A stretch of 8,437 nt of DNA, taken from contig JAOPWG010000220.1 of NCBI GenBank assembly GCA_025965775.1, positions 1 to 8,437 of the forward strand, given 5' to 3'. Source of the DNA: Modestobacter sp. (GTDB lineage: Bacteria > Actinomycetota > Actinomycetes > Mycobacteriales > Geodermatophilaceae). The notes under the pieces are model-generated. The model did no database searches. It was given only the letters and a program-made list of their open reading frames with translations, and was not told the origin of the DNA. Below, in pieces: positions 1 to 6,179 of the stretch. Every line of letters begins with the position of its first letter. Positions within the stretch are counted from its first letter, which is position 1. A program made the translations under genes and the position numbers.

Positions 1-88
1 CCTCTGGACTGCGCCAGTTCGTGACCACGACCAGCGCGCAGGGGTCAGGATCAGCAGTCTCAACGGAGTCACCACAGAAGGCACACAT
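1..88 (-). CDS. Small CxxC-motif hypothetical protein, 5' part only
   Basis: Reading the minus strand from an ATG at 88..86, 29 codons stay open to the left edge and begin MCAFCGDSVETADPDPCAL. The early Cys-x-x-Cys followed by Gly resembles the first half of a small zinc-ribbon or treble-clef module; the partner Cys/His ligands would lie outside the window. The gene is co-directional with the DUF4288-type gene, whose stop is 41 bp upstream, so the two may be co-transcribed. No strong Shine-Dalgarno sequence precedes the ATG. A GTG five codons further upstream (103..101) is an alternative start that would add MPHPV. Codon use is mixed, with many T-ending codons, unlike the GC3-rich core genes. 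The function is unknown, and the zinc-binding idea is inferred from the CxxC alone. Confidence 0.55.
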   Translation of the reverse strand, partial: MCAFCGDSVETADPDPCALVVVTNWRSPE

Positions 89-129
89 CACCGGGTGGGG
101 CACCGAAGGAGTGTCTCTGAGTGGGCCGC

Positions 130-477
130 TCAGGGCGACAACTGTTGGTGTTCGGTCCCGCTGTCGAAGTATGCGTCTAGGTACGCCGAAGGGCCCAGGT
201 CGCTCGTGCGCATGAGCGAGAACACCTCCGCACCGTCGCCAGGCGAGTCGAACAGACGGAAAGACTGGGCCAGACCGAGATACGTGGACGGTGAGTCCTC
301 GATGGCCGCGGCGTACGGCCTGGCCTCGGTCTCCGCGCGCTCGATCGCCTCGTCGGCCGTGCTTGCCTGCCACAGGGTGACGCGTTCTTCGTAGGTCTGA
401 CCCCCGATTCTTGGAGGCGACTCCACGGAGAAGACACACCGCACTGCGTACCAGCCTGACTCTGGGCCGTTCGTCAC
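130..477 (-). CDS. DUF4288-type hypothetical protein
   Basis: From a GTG at 477 this encodes 115 residues. It has the layout I associate with DUF4288: a GWYAVRCVF strand near residues 8-16, the signature TYEERVTLWQA at 28-38, a helix DEAIERAETEA at 42-52, then YLGLAQSFRLFD at 66-77, and an acidic C-terminus around AYLDAYFDSG at 98-107. The fold is probably small alpha/beta and soluble; I see no signal peptide or membrane segment. The function is not known and there are no catalytic motifs I can name. The frame stays open upstream to 666, with an ATG at 543 that would add 22 residues. I prefer 477 because family members usually start a few residues before the WYAVR strand and because the extra stretch would run through a perfect hairpin. 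No good ribosome site supports either start. Codon bias is weaker than in holB or tmk, suggesting accessory DNA. Confidence 0.7.
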   Translation of the reverse strand: MTNGPESGWYAVRCVFSVESPPRIGGQTYEERVTLWQASTADEAIERAETEARPYAAAIEDSPSTYLGLAQSFRLFDSPGDGAEVFSLMRTSDLGPSAYLDAYFDSGTEHQQLSP

Positions 478-777
478 GACAAGGATGGTGTCAGGCCCGC
501 TGTCCAGCGGGCCTGCAACTGCCCAATAGTGGGCCCAGGGCATCCGGGACCGGCGACTCGCTGCAGGCGGTGCAGCCCCGGGCGCTCGCGCGGCTGGGAG
601 TGCGATCCAGCGGGCCGAGCCGCGCCTGATGGCCGTCCCGTTCTCGCGCCACGACCACCCAGCCACACCGAAGACCGGGAGCGACCGCGTGCGGTCCCGT
701 TCCCAACTCGTGCCCAGTCAGCCCCAGAAAGAGGCCCTGAGTGAGTCAGCCCGAGGCAAATACGCTGGTCGGATGCG
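478..777. other. Non-coding accessory stretch between tRNA-Thr and the DUF4288-type gene
   Basis: This 300-bp stretch has no gene I can support. Overlapping short frames exist on both strands, but their translations are rich in Arg, Pro and Gly and have no recognisable domain. It holds a perfect 11-bp inverted repeat (492-515), a 6-bp inverted repeat GACCGC/GCGGTC at 683-696, an 8-bp palindrome TGGGCCCA near 530, and two copies of AGTCAGCCC at 716-724 and 744-752. It probably contains the 3' flank of the tRNA transcript and the promoter of the DUF4288-type gene, though I see no convincing -35/-10 pair. Confidence 0.5.
492..515. other. Perfect 11-bp inverted repeat, candidate hairpin or terminator
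   Basis: CAGGCCCGCTG at 492-502 and its exact reverse complement CAGCGGGCCTG at 505-515 are separated by two bases. The transcript would form a GC-rich stem with a tight loop. It lies just upstream of the preferred GTG of the minus-strand DUF4288-type gene and downstream of tRNA-Thr. No U-run follows on either strand, so an intrinsic terminator is only one reading; U-less hairpins near 3' ends are common in actinobacteria. It could also be a 5'-leader structure or an operator-like palindrome. Confidence 0.5.
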
Positions 778-850
778 AGCCGCCTGTCGGAATCGAACCG
801 ACGACCTTCTCATTACGAGTGAGATGCTCTACCGACTGAGCTAAGGCGGC
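778..850 (-). tRNA. tRNA-Thr (anticodon CGT)
   Basis: The minus strand folds into a full 73-nt cloverleaf. The acceptor stem GCCGCCT/AGGCGGC is perfect. The D arm is GCTC/GAGC with GG in the loop. The anticodon stem TCTCA/TGAGA encloses the loop CTCGTAA, giving anticodon CGT, which reads ACG threonine codons. The T arm is GTCGG-TTCGATT-CCGAC, and the variable loop has 5 nt. The discriminator base is T. The 3' CCA is not encoded, as is usual in many actinobacteria. It follows holB on the same strand after a 71-bp gap, and DNA on its 3' side looks accessory, as is common next to tRNA genes. Confidence 0.97.
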
Positions 851-865
851 GGGCGTGCGGCGATG

Positions 866-871
866 AGCTTA
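866..871 (-). promoter_or_regulatory. Possible -10 box for tRNA-Thr
   Basis: On the minus strand TAAGCT fits the actinobacterial TAnnnT -10 consensus and ends 15 nt before the first base of the tRNA, which would leave a short leader of roughly 8 nt for RNase P. No clear -35 element is seen at 16-19 nt spacing; that region is G-rich. The tRNA could instead be read through from holB. Confidence 0.35.
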
Positions 872-892
872 CGGCACCCCCTGCCCGGTCCT

Positions 893-914
893 GCGGCACC
901 CCCGGGAGCACCGC
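893..914 (-). terminator. Weak hairpin downstream of holB
   Basis: As minus-strand RNA this stretch can pair GCGGUGCU with GGUGCCGC-side bases (four Watson-Crick pairs at the base, then several G-U wobbles) around a CCCGGG loop. It lies 8-29 bases past the holB stop. There is no U-tract. It is a candidate end-of-operon structure only. Confidence 0.25.
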
Positions 915-921
915 GAGCCGG

Positions 922-2121
922 TCAGGCGGGCAGCCGCAGCGCCACGGTGAGCGCCTCGATGGCGATCTGCGGCTTGACGTTCTGCTCCAGCGCGGTGCGC
1001 GCGGCCAGCACGGCGTCGATCCGCCGCAGCGCCCCCTCGGCCCCGATCCGCCGGGCGAGCTCGGCTGCGTCGGCGCGGCGGTCGGGGTGCGCCAGGGTCA
1101 CCACCGGCTGCCCCGGCGTCGACTCCACCGCACTGATCACCAGCGCGTCCCGGTAGAGCGCCGCCAGATCCACCAGCGCCCGGTCCAGGGAGTCCCGGCC
1201 GATCCGGGTGGCGCGGGACTTCTGCCGCTTCTCCAGGTCCTTGAGCACGCCGGCGCTGCGGCTGGCCGCGGCGACACCGGGGCCGCGCGCCCCGACGCCG
1301 AGGCTGGCCTTGACCGCATCGGTCTCCGGGCCGTCGACCTCGGCCACCGCCCGGTCGGACTCGTCCTTCGCCGAGCCGACCAGGTCGTCGGCGGCATTGA
1401 GGCAGGCGGCCAGCGAGTCCAGGGACAGCGGGATGTCCAGCACGGCCTTGCGGGCCAGCCGGGCGGACTCGTCCCGCGCCAGGTGCCGTGCCCGGCCCAC
1501 GTGACCACCGGCCGCGGCCGCCGACCAGGCTGCCAGCGCCGGGTCGATGCCGTCGCGACGGACCAGGACCTCGGCCACCGCGTCCACCGGCGGGGTACGC
1601 AGTCCGACCACGCGGCAGCGGGAGCGGATGGTGACCGGCACGTCGTCCGGGTGCAGGGACGGTGCGCAGAGCAGGATCACCGTGCGCGGCGGCGGCTCCT
1701 CGAGCATCTTCAGCACGGCGTTGCCGGCCTGCTCGCTCATCCGGTCGGCGTCCTCGACGAGGACTATCTGCCAGCGCCCCTGGGACGGCGACCGGGCGGC
1801 GGTCCGGACGATGTCACGGACCTCGGCGACGCCGATCGACAGGCCGTCCGGGACGATCCGGTGCACGTCGGCGTGCGTGCCGGCCAGCGCGGTGCGGCAG
1901 GCGTGGCAGGTGCCGTCGCCGCCCTGCGGGCACTGCAGCGCCGCTGCGAACGCCCGGGCGGCAACCGAGCGGCCCGAGCCGGGCGGGCCGGTGAACAGCC
2001 AGGCGTGGGTCATCGAGGCCGGGTGGGCGACCGCGCCCTGCAGTTCGGCCACCACGCCGGGCTGGCCGATCACGTCGGCCCATACGCCGCGCGCCGGCGC
2101 GGTGGCGGCCGCAGCGGTCAC
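922..2121 (-). CDS. holB: DNA polymerase III subunit delta prime
   Basis: This 399-residue protein is a clamp-loader subunit that helps open the beta sliding clamp at replication forks. The N-terminal AAA+ module carries a degenerate P-loop GPPGSGRS (45-52) in which the usual Lys is Arg, as expected of a delta-prime subunit with little ATPase activity. The Walker B-like segment is LVEDADRM (121-128), followed by VLKMLEEPPP, and the clamp-loader SRC motif is at 167-169. The Cys-rich zinc module (64-75) has only three cysteines: C64, C72 and C75, with Asp69 where the second Cys normally stands. The C-terminal collar (about 190-399) is alpha-helical. The GTG start overlaps the tmk TGA as GTGA (2118-2121) and has a GAGG ribosome site 7 nt upstream (2129-2132), so translation is probably coupled to tmk. 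A longer open frame upstream, to 3219, is antisense-free shadow sequence inside tmk in another frame and is not part of this protein. Length is in the usual range for actinobacteria. Confidence 0.95.
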   Translation of the reverse strand: MTAAAATAPARGVWADVIGQPGVVAELQGAVAHPASMTHAWLFTGPPGSGRSVAARAFAAALQCPQGGDGTCHACRTALAGTHADVHRIVPDGLSIGVAEVRDIVRTAARSPSQGRWQIVLVEDADRMSEQAGNAVLKMLEEPPPRTVILLCAPSLHPDDVPVTIRSRCRVVGLRTPPVDAVAEVLVRRDGIDPALAAWSAAAAGGHVGRARHLARDESARLARKAVLDIPLSLDSLAACLNAADDLVGSAKDESDRAVAEVDGPETDAVKASLGVGARGPGVAAASRSAGVLKDLEKRQKSRATRIGRDSLDRALVDLAALYRDALVISAVESTPGQPVVTLAHPDRRADAAELARRIGAEGALRRIDAVLAARTALEQNVKPQIAIEALTVALRLPA

Positions 2122-4583
2122 CGGCGCGCCTCGGCGGCGTCCGACCGACGCCGGCGGGCCGCCCGCGCCTCCTCCGGCAGGGTCTGCACAGGCATCCCCT
2201 GCAGGAGGCTGCAGACCCGGTCCTGGATGGCGGCGGCCAGCTCGTCGGGCGTCCGGCCCGCGTCGAGGACCAGGTAGCGGTCGGGCGCGGCCTCGGCCAG
2301 CGCGGCGAAGGTGCGCCGGACCCGCTGGTGGAAGTCCAGGGACTCGGCTTCCAGCCGGTCGGCGGTGGCACGGCCGCGGGCACGGGCCAGACCGGTCTCC
2401 GGCGGCAGGTCGAGCAGCACGGTGAGGTCGGGTTGCAGGCCCTGGGTGGCCCAGCGCGAGATGGAGCGGACGTCGTCCATCGGGATGGTCCGGCCGGCGC
2501 CCTGGTAGGCCAGCGAGCTGTCGACGAACCGGTCGGTGATGACCACCTCGCCGGCGTCCAGCGCCGGGCGGAGCACGTCGTTCACATGCTGGGCCCGATC
2601 CGCGGCGTACAGCAGCGCCTCCGCGCGGGGCGACAGCCCCGCGCTGGCCGGGTCGAGCACGATCGACCGGATACCGGCCCCCGAGGCGGTGGCCCCGGGC
2701 TCGAAGGTCGCCCGGGACACGTAGCCTTCGTGGGTCAGCCACTCCTGCAGGCGTTTCACCTGGGTGGACTTGCCGGCGCCCTCGCCGCCCTCGAAGGCGA
2801 TGAGCACCCCGCCACCGGCCAGCCGGCGGCGCGCAGTGGTGTCCCCGCGCAGCGCGGTGACCACATCGGCCACCAGGGGCACCGGGCGGCCGTCGTCCAT
2901 CTGCCGGTAGGCGATGACGCCCACGGAGAGGGCCAGCACACCGGCCAGCAGGAGCATGACCCGCTCGCCGGTCACCGGGAAGGCGAAGGCACCGAGGTGC
3001 AGCTGGTGCTGGCCGAGCAGGCCGACCCCGAAGGGCACCAGGGCCAGGGACAGGATCAACGCGGCCCGTACCAGCGACTGGACCAGCGCGAAGGTCCGCC
3101 CCCGAATGGCATCGTCGATCTCGGTGCCCAGCAGGGTGAACCCGGCGAGATAGGCGATCCCGGCGAAGAAGCCCATCAGCACCACCAGCAGCAGCGCGAT
3201 CCACAGCGTGAAGGTGCATGCCAGCAGGACGACGACGACACCGGCGCCGACGATCGCCACCCCGAACAGCCGCTCCCGGGACAGGTCGCGGGCGATGCTG
3301 GGGCCCAGCGCGATCCCGATGCCCAGGCCGATGAAGACCGCGCCGAACAGCAGCCCGTAGGCCGCCTTCCCGCCGCCCAGGGCGTTGGCGAAGGCCTGAC
3401 CGGTGGCGATGACCACGCCGGCGGCGATGAACGCCCCGGTGATGCCGATGACCAGCCCGCGCACCAGCGGGGTGTGCCCGGCGAAGGAGAACCCGCGGCG
3501 CAGCGACCCCAGGAAGCTCTCACCGGTCACCTGCACCCCGGCGGCCCGGTGGCCGCTGATCGAGGGCAGGTTCCAGATGACGACCGCGGCGACCAGGAAG
3601 GTCAGCGCGTTCAGGTACAGCGCGAGGTCGACCTCGTTGACGCCGGGCAGCACTGCGTTGAGCCGACCGCCGACGCTGGCGAGGACCGCGAACACGATCG
3701 CGGCCAGCACCGGGGTGAACCCGTAGGTGGTGACCAACGACAGCTGGTTGGCCGGCTCCATCTGGTCCTTGCGCAACATGTTCGGCACCGCGGCGTCCTT
3801 GGCCGGGATCCAGAACAGGCTGATCGCCTCGATCAGGAACTGGGCGATGAACAGCCAGACCAGCTCGCCGACCAACGGGATCGAGGCGAACAGCCCGAAT
3901 CGCAGGACGTCGGAGACCACCATCGTCTTGCGGCGGTCGAACCGGTCGGCGAAGGCCCCGGCGAGCGGACCGAAGACGATCGCCGGCAGCAGACGGAAGA
4001 GCAGGACGGCGCCGAGCGCGTAGTTCTTGCCGGCGAAGCTGTCGACCAACGAGGTGGCGGTGGCGGTGATCGCCAGCAGGCCCAGCCAGTCACCGAAGCT
4101 GGACAACGACATCGACAGCCAGAGCTTGCGGAAGTCGCGCACCCGCAGCACCGCCCGGATCTTGGCGGCGAGGTTGACCGCCCCCGGCGCGCCCAGCTCG
4201 CTCTCCTCCCCCGCCGTGCTGTCCGCGGTCGGCTCCGCCTCGGACCGGCGGGCCTCGCCGTCCAGGGGCTGGTCGTGCAGCCCGGCCAGCGAGGCGACGC
4301 CGTCGTCCTGCGTGGTGGGCAGCCCCGCCGGGGGGAGCCCGTCGCCGCCCGCGGCGATGTGCTGCCCGGCCGGAGGGACGGCAGAGTCCTGCCGCCGAAC
4401 GGCGACGCCGTCCGGCGGGAGGTCCGCAGCGGGACGGCCCGGGGGCGGGCCGTCCGTCGGGTCGGAGCTGATCGAGACCCCCGGAGGTGAGTTGGCGCTG
4501 GGTGCGGTCGGGCGTGGGCTCGGCGGGGCAACGGTACCGGCCACCTCTGACGATCCCGCCGGTTTCCGACCTTCGCCACCCAC
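2118..4583 (-). CDS. tmk: Bifunctional MFS transporter / dTMP kinase fusion
   Basis: This 821-residue, three-part protein has a Pro/Ala/Gly- and acid-rich disordered head at 1-140. A major-facilitator domain at about 150-560 has twelve hydrophobic helices and the loop 2-3 motif GPLAGAFADRFDRRKT (205-220). A complete thymidylate kinase follows at about 592-797. The kinase shows P-loop GGEGAGKST (599-607), the base/phosphate-site DRF (684-686) with SSLAYQG, and a LID Arg/Asp segment RARGRATADRLEAE (734-747), as in bacterial enzymes of the E. coli type. It phosphorylates dTMP to dTDP on the route to dTTP. With twelve helices both ends should be cytoplasmic, placing the kinase at the inner membrane face. 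The transported substrate is unknown. Such fusions are known in actinobacteria. One oddity is that the usual TREPG motif reads TFEPG near 626-630. The start at GTG 4583 has GAGG 9 nt upstream. GTG 4544 is an alternative with GGGA upstream, and the first 13 codons are less GC3-rich than the rest, so the shorter form may be correct. Confidence 0.93.
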   Translation of the reverse strand: MGGEGRKPAGSSEVAGTVAPPSPRPTAPSANSPPGVSISSDPTDGPPPGRPAADLPPDGVAVRRQDSAVPPAGQHIAAGGDGLPPAGLPTTQDDGVASLAGLHDQPLDGEARRSEAEPTADSTAGEESELGAPGAVNLAAKIRAVLRVRDFRKLWLSMSLSSFGDWLGLLAITATATSLVDSFAGKNYALGAVLLFRLLPAIVFGPLAGAFADRFDRRKTMVVSDVLRFGLFASIPLVGELVWLFIAQFLIEAISLFWIPAKDAAVPNMLRKDQMEPANQLSLVTTYGFTPVLAAIVFAVLASVGGRLNAVLPGVNEVDLALYLNALTFLVAAVVIWNLPSISGHRAAGVQVTGESFLGSLRRGFSFAGHTPLVRGLVIGITGAFIAAGVVIATGQAFANALGGGKAAYGLLFGAVFIGLGIGIALGPSIARDLSRERLFGVAIVGAGVVVVLLACTFTLWIALLLVVLMGFFAGIAYLAGFTLLGTEIDDAIRGRTFALVQSLVRAALILSLALVPFGVGLLGQHQLHLGAFAFPVTGERVMLLLAGVLALSVGVIAYRQMDDGRPVPLVADVVTALRGDTTARRRLAGGGVLIAFEGGEGAGKSTQVKRLQEWLTHEGYVSRATFEPGATASGAGIRSIVLDPASAGLSPRAEALLYAADRAQHVNDVLRPALDAGEVVITDRFVDSSLAYQGAGRTIPMDDVRSISRWATQGLQPDLTVLLDLPPETGLARARGRATADRLEAESLDFHQRVRRTFAALAEAAPDRYLVLDAGRTPDELAAAIQDRVCSLLQGMPVQTLPEEARAARRRRSDAAEARR

Positions 4584-4589
4584 CGGAGT

Positions 4590-4595
4590 TAGCCT
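4590..4595 (+). promoter_or_regulatory. -10 box for a leaderless tam transcript
   Basis: TAGCCT matches the TAnnnT actinobacterial -10 pattern and ends 7 nt before the GTG at 4603. That is the spacing at which transcription starts on the first base of the start codon. No Shine-Dalgarno sequence lies in the 5-10 nt window; the nearest GGAG is 14 nt away. A -35 element is not clear. Confidence 0.45.
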
Positions 4596-4602
4596 CGGGC
4601 GC

Positions 4603-5400
4603 GTGGGCGGCGGCGGACGGGACGGCTGGGACCCGGTGGCCTACCTCCGCTTCGCCGACGAGCGCAGCCGCCCTTTCGCCGACCTGCTCGGCCGGGTCGG
4701 CGCGGTCGACCCGGCCGTTGTTGTGGACCTGGGCTGCGGGGACGGGTCGGTCACGGCCACGCTGCACCGCCGCTGGCCGCGGGCGCAGGTGACCGGAATC
4801 GACAGCTCCGCGAGCATGCTGGCCGCCGCGGCCGAGCACGCCGTGCCCGGGCGGCTGACCTTCGTCCGTGCCGACGTCCGGGAGTGGCGGCCGGCCGGAC
4901 AGGTCGACGTCCTGGTGAGCAACGCGGCCCTGCACTGGGTGCCGGAACACCCCGGGTTGCTGGCGCGTTGGGCGGCCGCCGTGCCGGTGAACGGCTGGCT
5001 GGCGATACAGGTCCCCGGGAACCACTGCGCACCGACCCACGCCCTGCTGGCCGCGCTGTGCCGCTCTCCGCGCTGGGCGTCACTGCTGGCCGACGCCGCT
5101 CCCGACCCCGACGCCGTCCTGACGCCGGCCGGGTACCTCGACGTCCTCACCGGCGGGGGCCTGGCCACTGACGTCTGGGAGACCACCTACCTGCACGTGC
5201 TGACAGGGGAGGATCCGGCGCTGCGCTGGGCAGCCGGCACGGTGCTGCGGCCGGTGCTGGCCCGGCTGTCGGGCCCGGACGCGGCCGCCGTCACCGCCGC
5301 GTACGCCGCCGCCCTGCGCGAGGCCTACCCGCGGCGGGCCGACGGGACGACGGTGCTGCCGTTCCGCCGGGTGTTCGCCGTCGGGCACCGGGCGGCCTGA
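4603..5400 (+). CDS. tam: Trans-aconitate 2-methyltransferase
   Basis: This 265-residue class I SAM-dependent methyltransferase closely follows the pattern of E. coli Tam over its whole length. It has WDPVAYLRFADERSRPF near the N-terminus, SAM motif I VDLGCGDGS (41-49), GIDSS with the ribose-binding acid D68, an acidic ADVREW (90-95), the substrate-side NAALHWVPEHP (107-117), QVPGN (136-140), VWETTYLH (191-198) and a C-terminal PFRRVF. The known reaction transfers a methyl group from SAM to trans-aconitate, giving its monomethyl ester. It removes a by-product that inhibits aconitase, in the cytosol. The start is GTG 4603: the homology begins there and a -10-like box sits 7 nt upstream. The frame is open back to 4027, but that part is antisense to tmk and shows no homology. 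It is divergent from tmk (19 bp) and convergent with the next methyltransferase (16 bp between stops), the only plus-strand gene in the window. Confidence 0.92.
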   Translation: MGGGGRDGWDPVAYLRFADERSRPFADLLGRVGAVDPAVVVDLGCGDGSVTATLHRRWPRAQVTGIDSSASMLAAAAEHAVPGRLTFVRADVREWRPAGQVDVLVSNAALHWVPEHPGLLARWAAAVPVNGWLAIQVPGNHCAPTHALLAALCRSPRWASLLADAAPDPDAVLTPAGYLDVLTGGGLATDVWETTYLHVLTGEDPALRWAAGTVLRPVLARLSGPDAAAVTAAYAAALREAYPRRADGTTVLPFRRVFAVGHRAA

Positions 5401-5416
5401 GGCACCGGACGAGAGG

Positions 5417-6169
5417 TCAGCGCGGGGTGAGCCGGTAGGCGCGGGTCGTGTAGGGCAGCACGAGCTGATCGCGCCCGCGGGTGTCGGGATGGGTGGCCAG
5501 CAGATCGCGGACCCGGCCGAGCAAGGCGGCCCGGGCGGCATCGCCCATGGTCGCCACGTAGCTACGGGTGCCGATGCCGCCGGCGACCTGTTCCGGCGTC
5601 ACCGTCTGGCTCACCCCTGAGTCGGCCACCTCGACACCGGCCGGCAGCTCGGCGGCGAACCGGTCGACGACGCCCTGGTCGGCCTCGTGGTCACGGGCCT
5701 CGGCGGCGAGCAGCTTGCCGAGGGCGCGCACCCACGGGACCCGCTCGTCGCGGGTGTTCCAGACCAGCCCGACCACGCCGCCGGCTCGCAGCACCCGGCG
5801 CAGCTCCGCCGCGGTCGCCCCCGGGTCGAACCAGTGCGCGGCCTGGCCGGCAACGACGGCATCCACCGAGGCGTCCGGCAGCGGTATCGCCTCGGCTCGC
5901 CCTTCGGCCGTCTCGACCTGGGGAAGGCGGCCGCGCAGCTGCTCGAGCATGGGCACCGACGGGTCCACGGCGACGACCTCGTGTCCGGCCGCCACCACCA
6001 CGTCGGCGAGCAACCCGGTGCCGGCGCCCAGGTCGAGCACCCGCCGCGGCCGGCCGCCGAGGGCGCCGAGCAGGAAGGCGACCGCCTCGGGCGGGTAGCC
6101 AGGTCTCAACGCGGCGTAGTCGGCCGCGACCGAGCCGAACGACGCCCGTCGCGCCTGCCAGTCCTGCAC
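5417..6169 (-). CDS. Class I SAM-dependent methyltransferase, substrate unknown
   Basis: This is a 250-residue soluble protein with a Rossmann methyltransferase domain. The N-terminus FGSVAADYAALRPGYP (11-26) is typical of the UbiE-like Methyltransf_11/25 type. SAM motif I is VLDLGAGTG (44-52), the ribose-binding acid is D69 in AVDPS, motif II-like GRAEAIPLPDASVD is at 90-103, then GQAAHWFD (108-115) and LVWNTRD (135-141). All core SAM-binding elements are intact, so it should be active. The acceptor cannot be told from sequence; small-molecule or cofactor methylation is most likely. GTG 6169 starts 10 nt after the topA stop with no clear ribosome site, so expression probably depends on read-through and coupling from topA. 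It is not obviously a recent duplicate of the adjacent tam; they share only the general fold motifs. Confidence 0.88.
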   Translation of the reverse strand: MQDWQARRASFGSVAADYAALRPGYPPEAVAFLLGALGGRPRRVLDLGAGTGLLADVVVAAGHEVVAVDPSVPMLEQLRGRLPQVETAEGRAEAIPLPDASVDAVVAGQAAHWFDPGATAAELRRVLRAGGVVGLVWNTRDERVPWVRALGKLLAAEARDHEADQGVVDRFAAELPAGVEVADSGVSQTVTPEQVAGGIGTRSYVATMGDAARAALLGRVRDLLATHPDTRGRDQLVLPYTTRAYRLTPR

Positions 6170-6179
6170 GCGGCCGTGC

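Noticed and set aside
1..500. Similar peptides LVVVTN (left-edge gene) and ILVVTN (before the DUF4288-type core), suggesting a duplication
   Set aside because: The match is only about six residues, the DNA similarity does not extend, and the second peptide is probably upstream of the true start.
1..777. Attachment-site duplication of the tRNA-Thr 3' end
   Set aside because: I looked for a second copy of the T-arm/acceptor sequence in this segment and found none; there is also no integrase in the window.
1087..2425. Plus-strand frames of 292-396 codons opposite holB and tmk
   Set aside because: They are shadows of well-supported minus-strand genes; the translations show no recognisable motifs.
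2122..3219. Upstream open extension of the holB frame (366 codons)
   Set aside because: It overlaps tmk in another frame, is Arg/Pro/Ala-rich without homology, and holB has its own GTG with a GAGG site at the tmk stop.
2328..4490. A 720-codon open frame on the plus strand
   Set aside because: It is antisense to the transporter-kinase gene. Its translation is a low-complexity mix of Gln, His, Gly, Asp and Arg with no domain, typical of GC-rich shadow frames.
4027..4602. N-terminal extension of the tam frame
   Set aside because: It is antisense to tmk and unlike Tam. Tam homology begins right after GTG 4603.
5401..5416. Terminator between the convergent methyltransferase genes
   Set aside because: The 16-bp gap and the flanking codons show no convincing stem-loop or U-tract.
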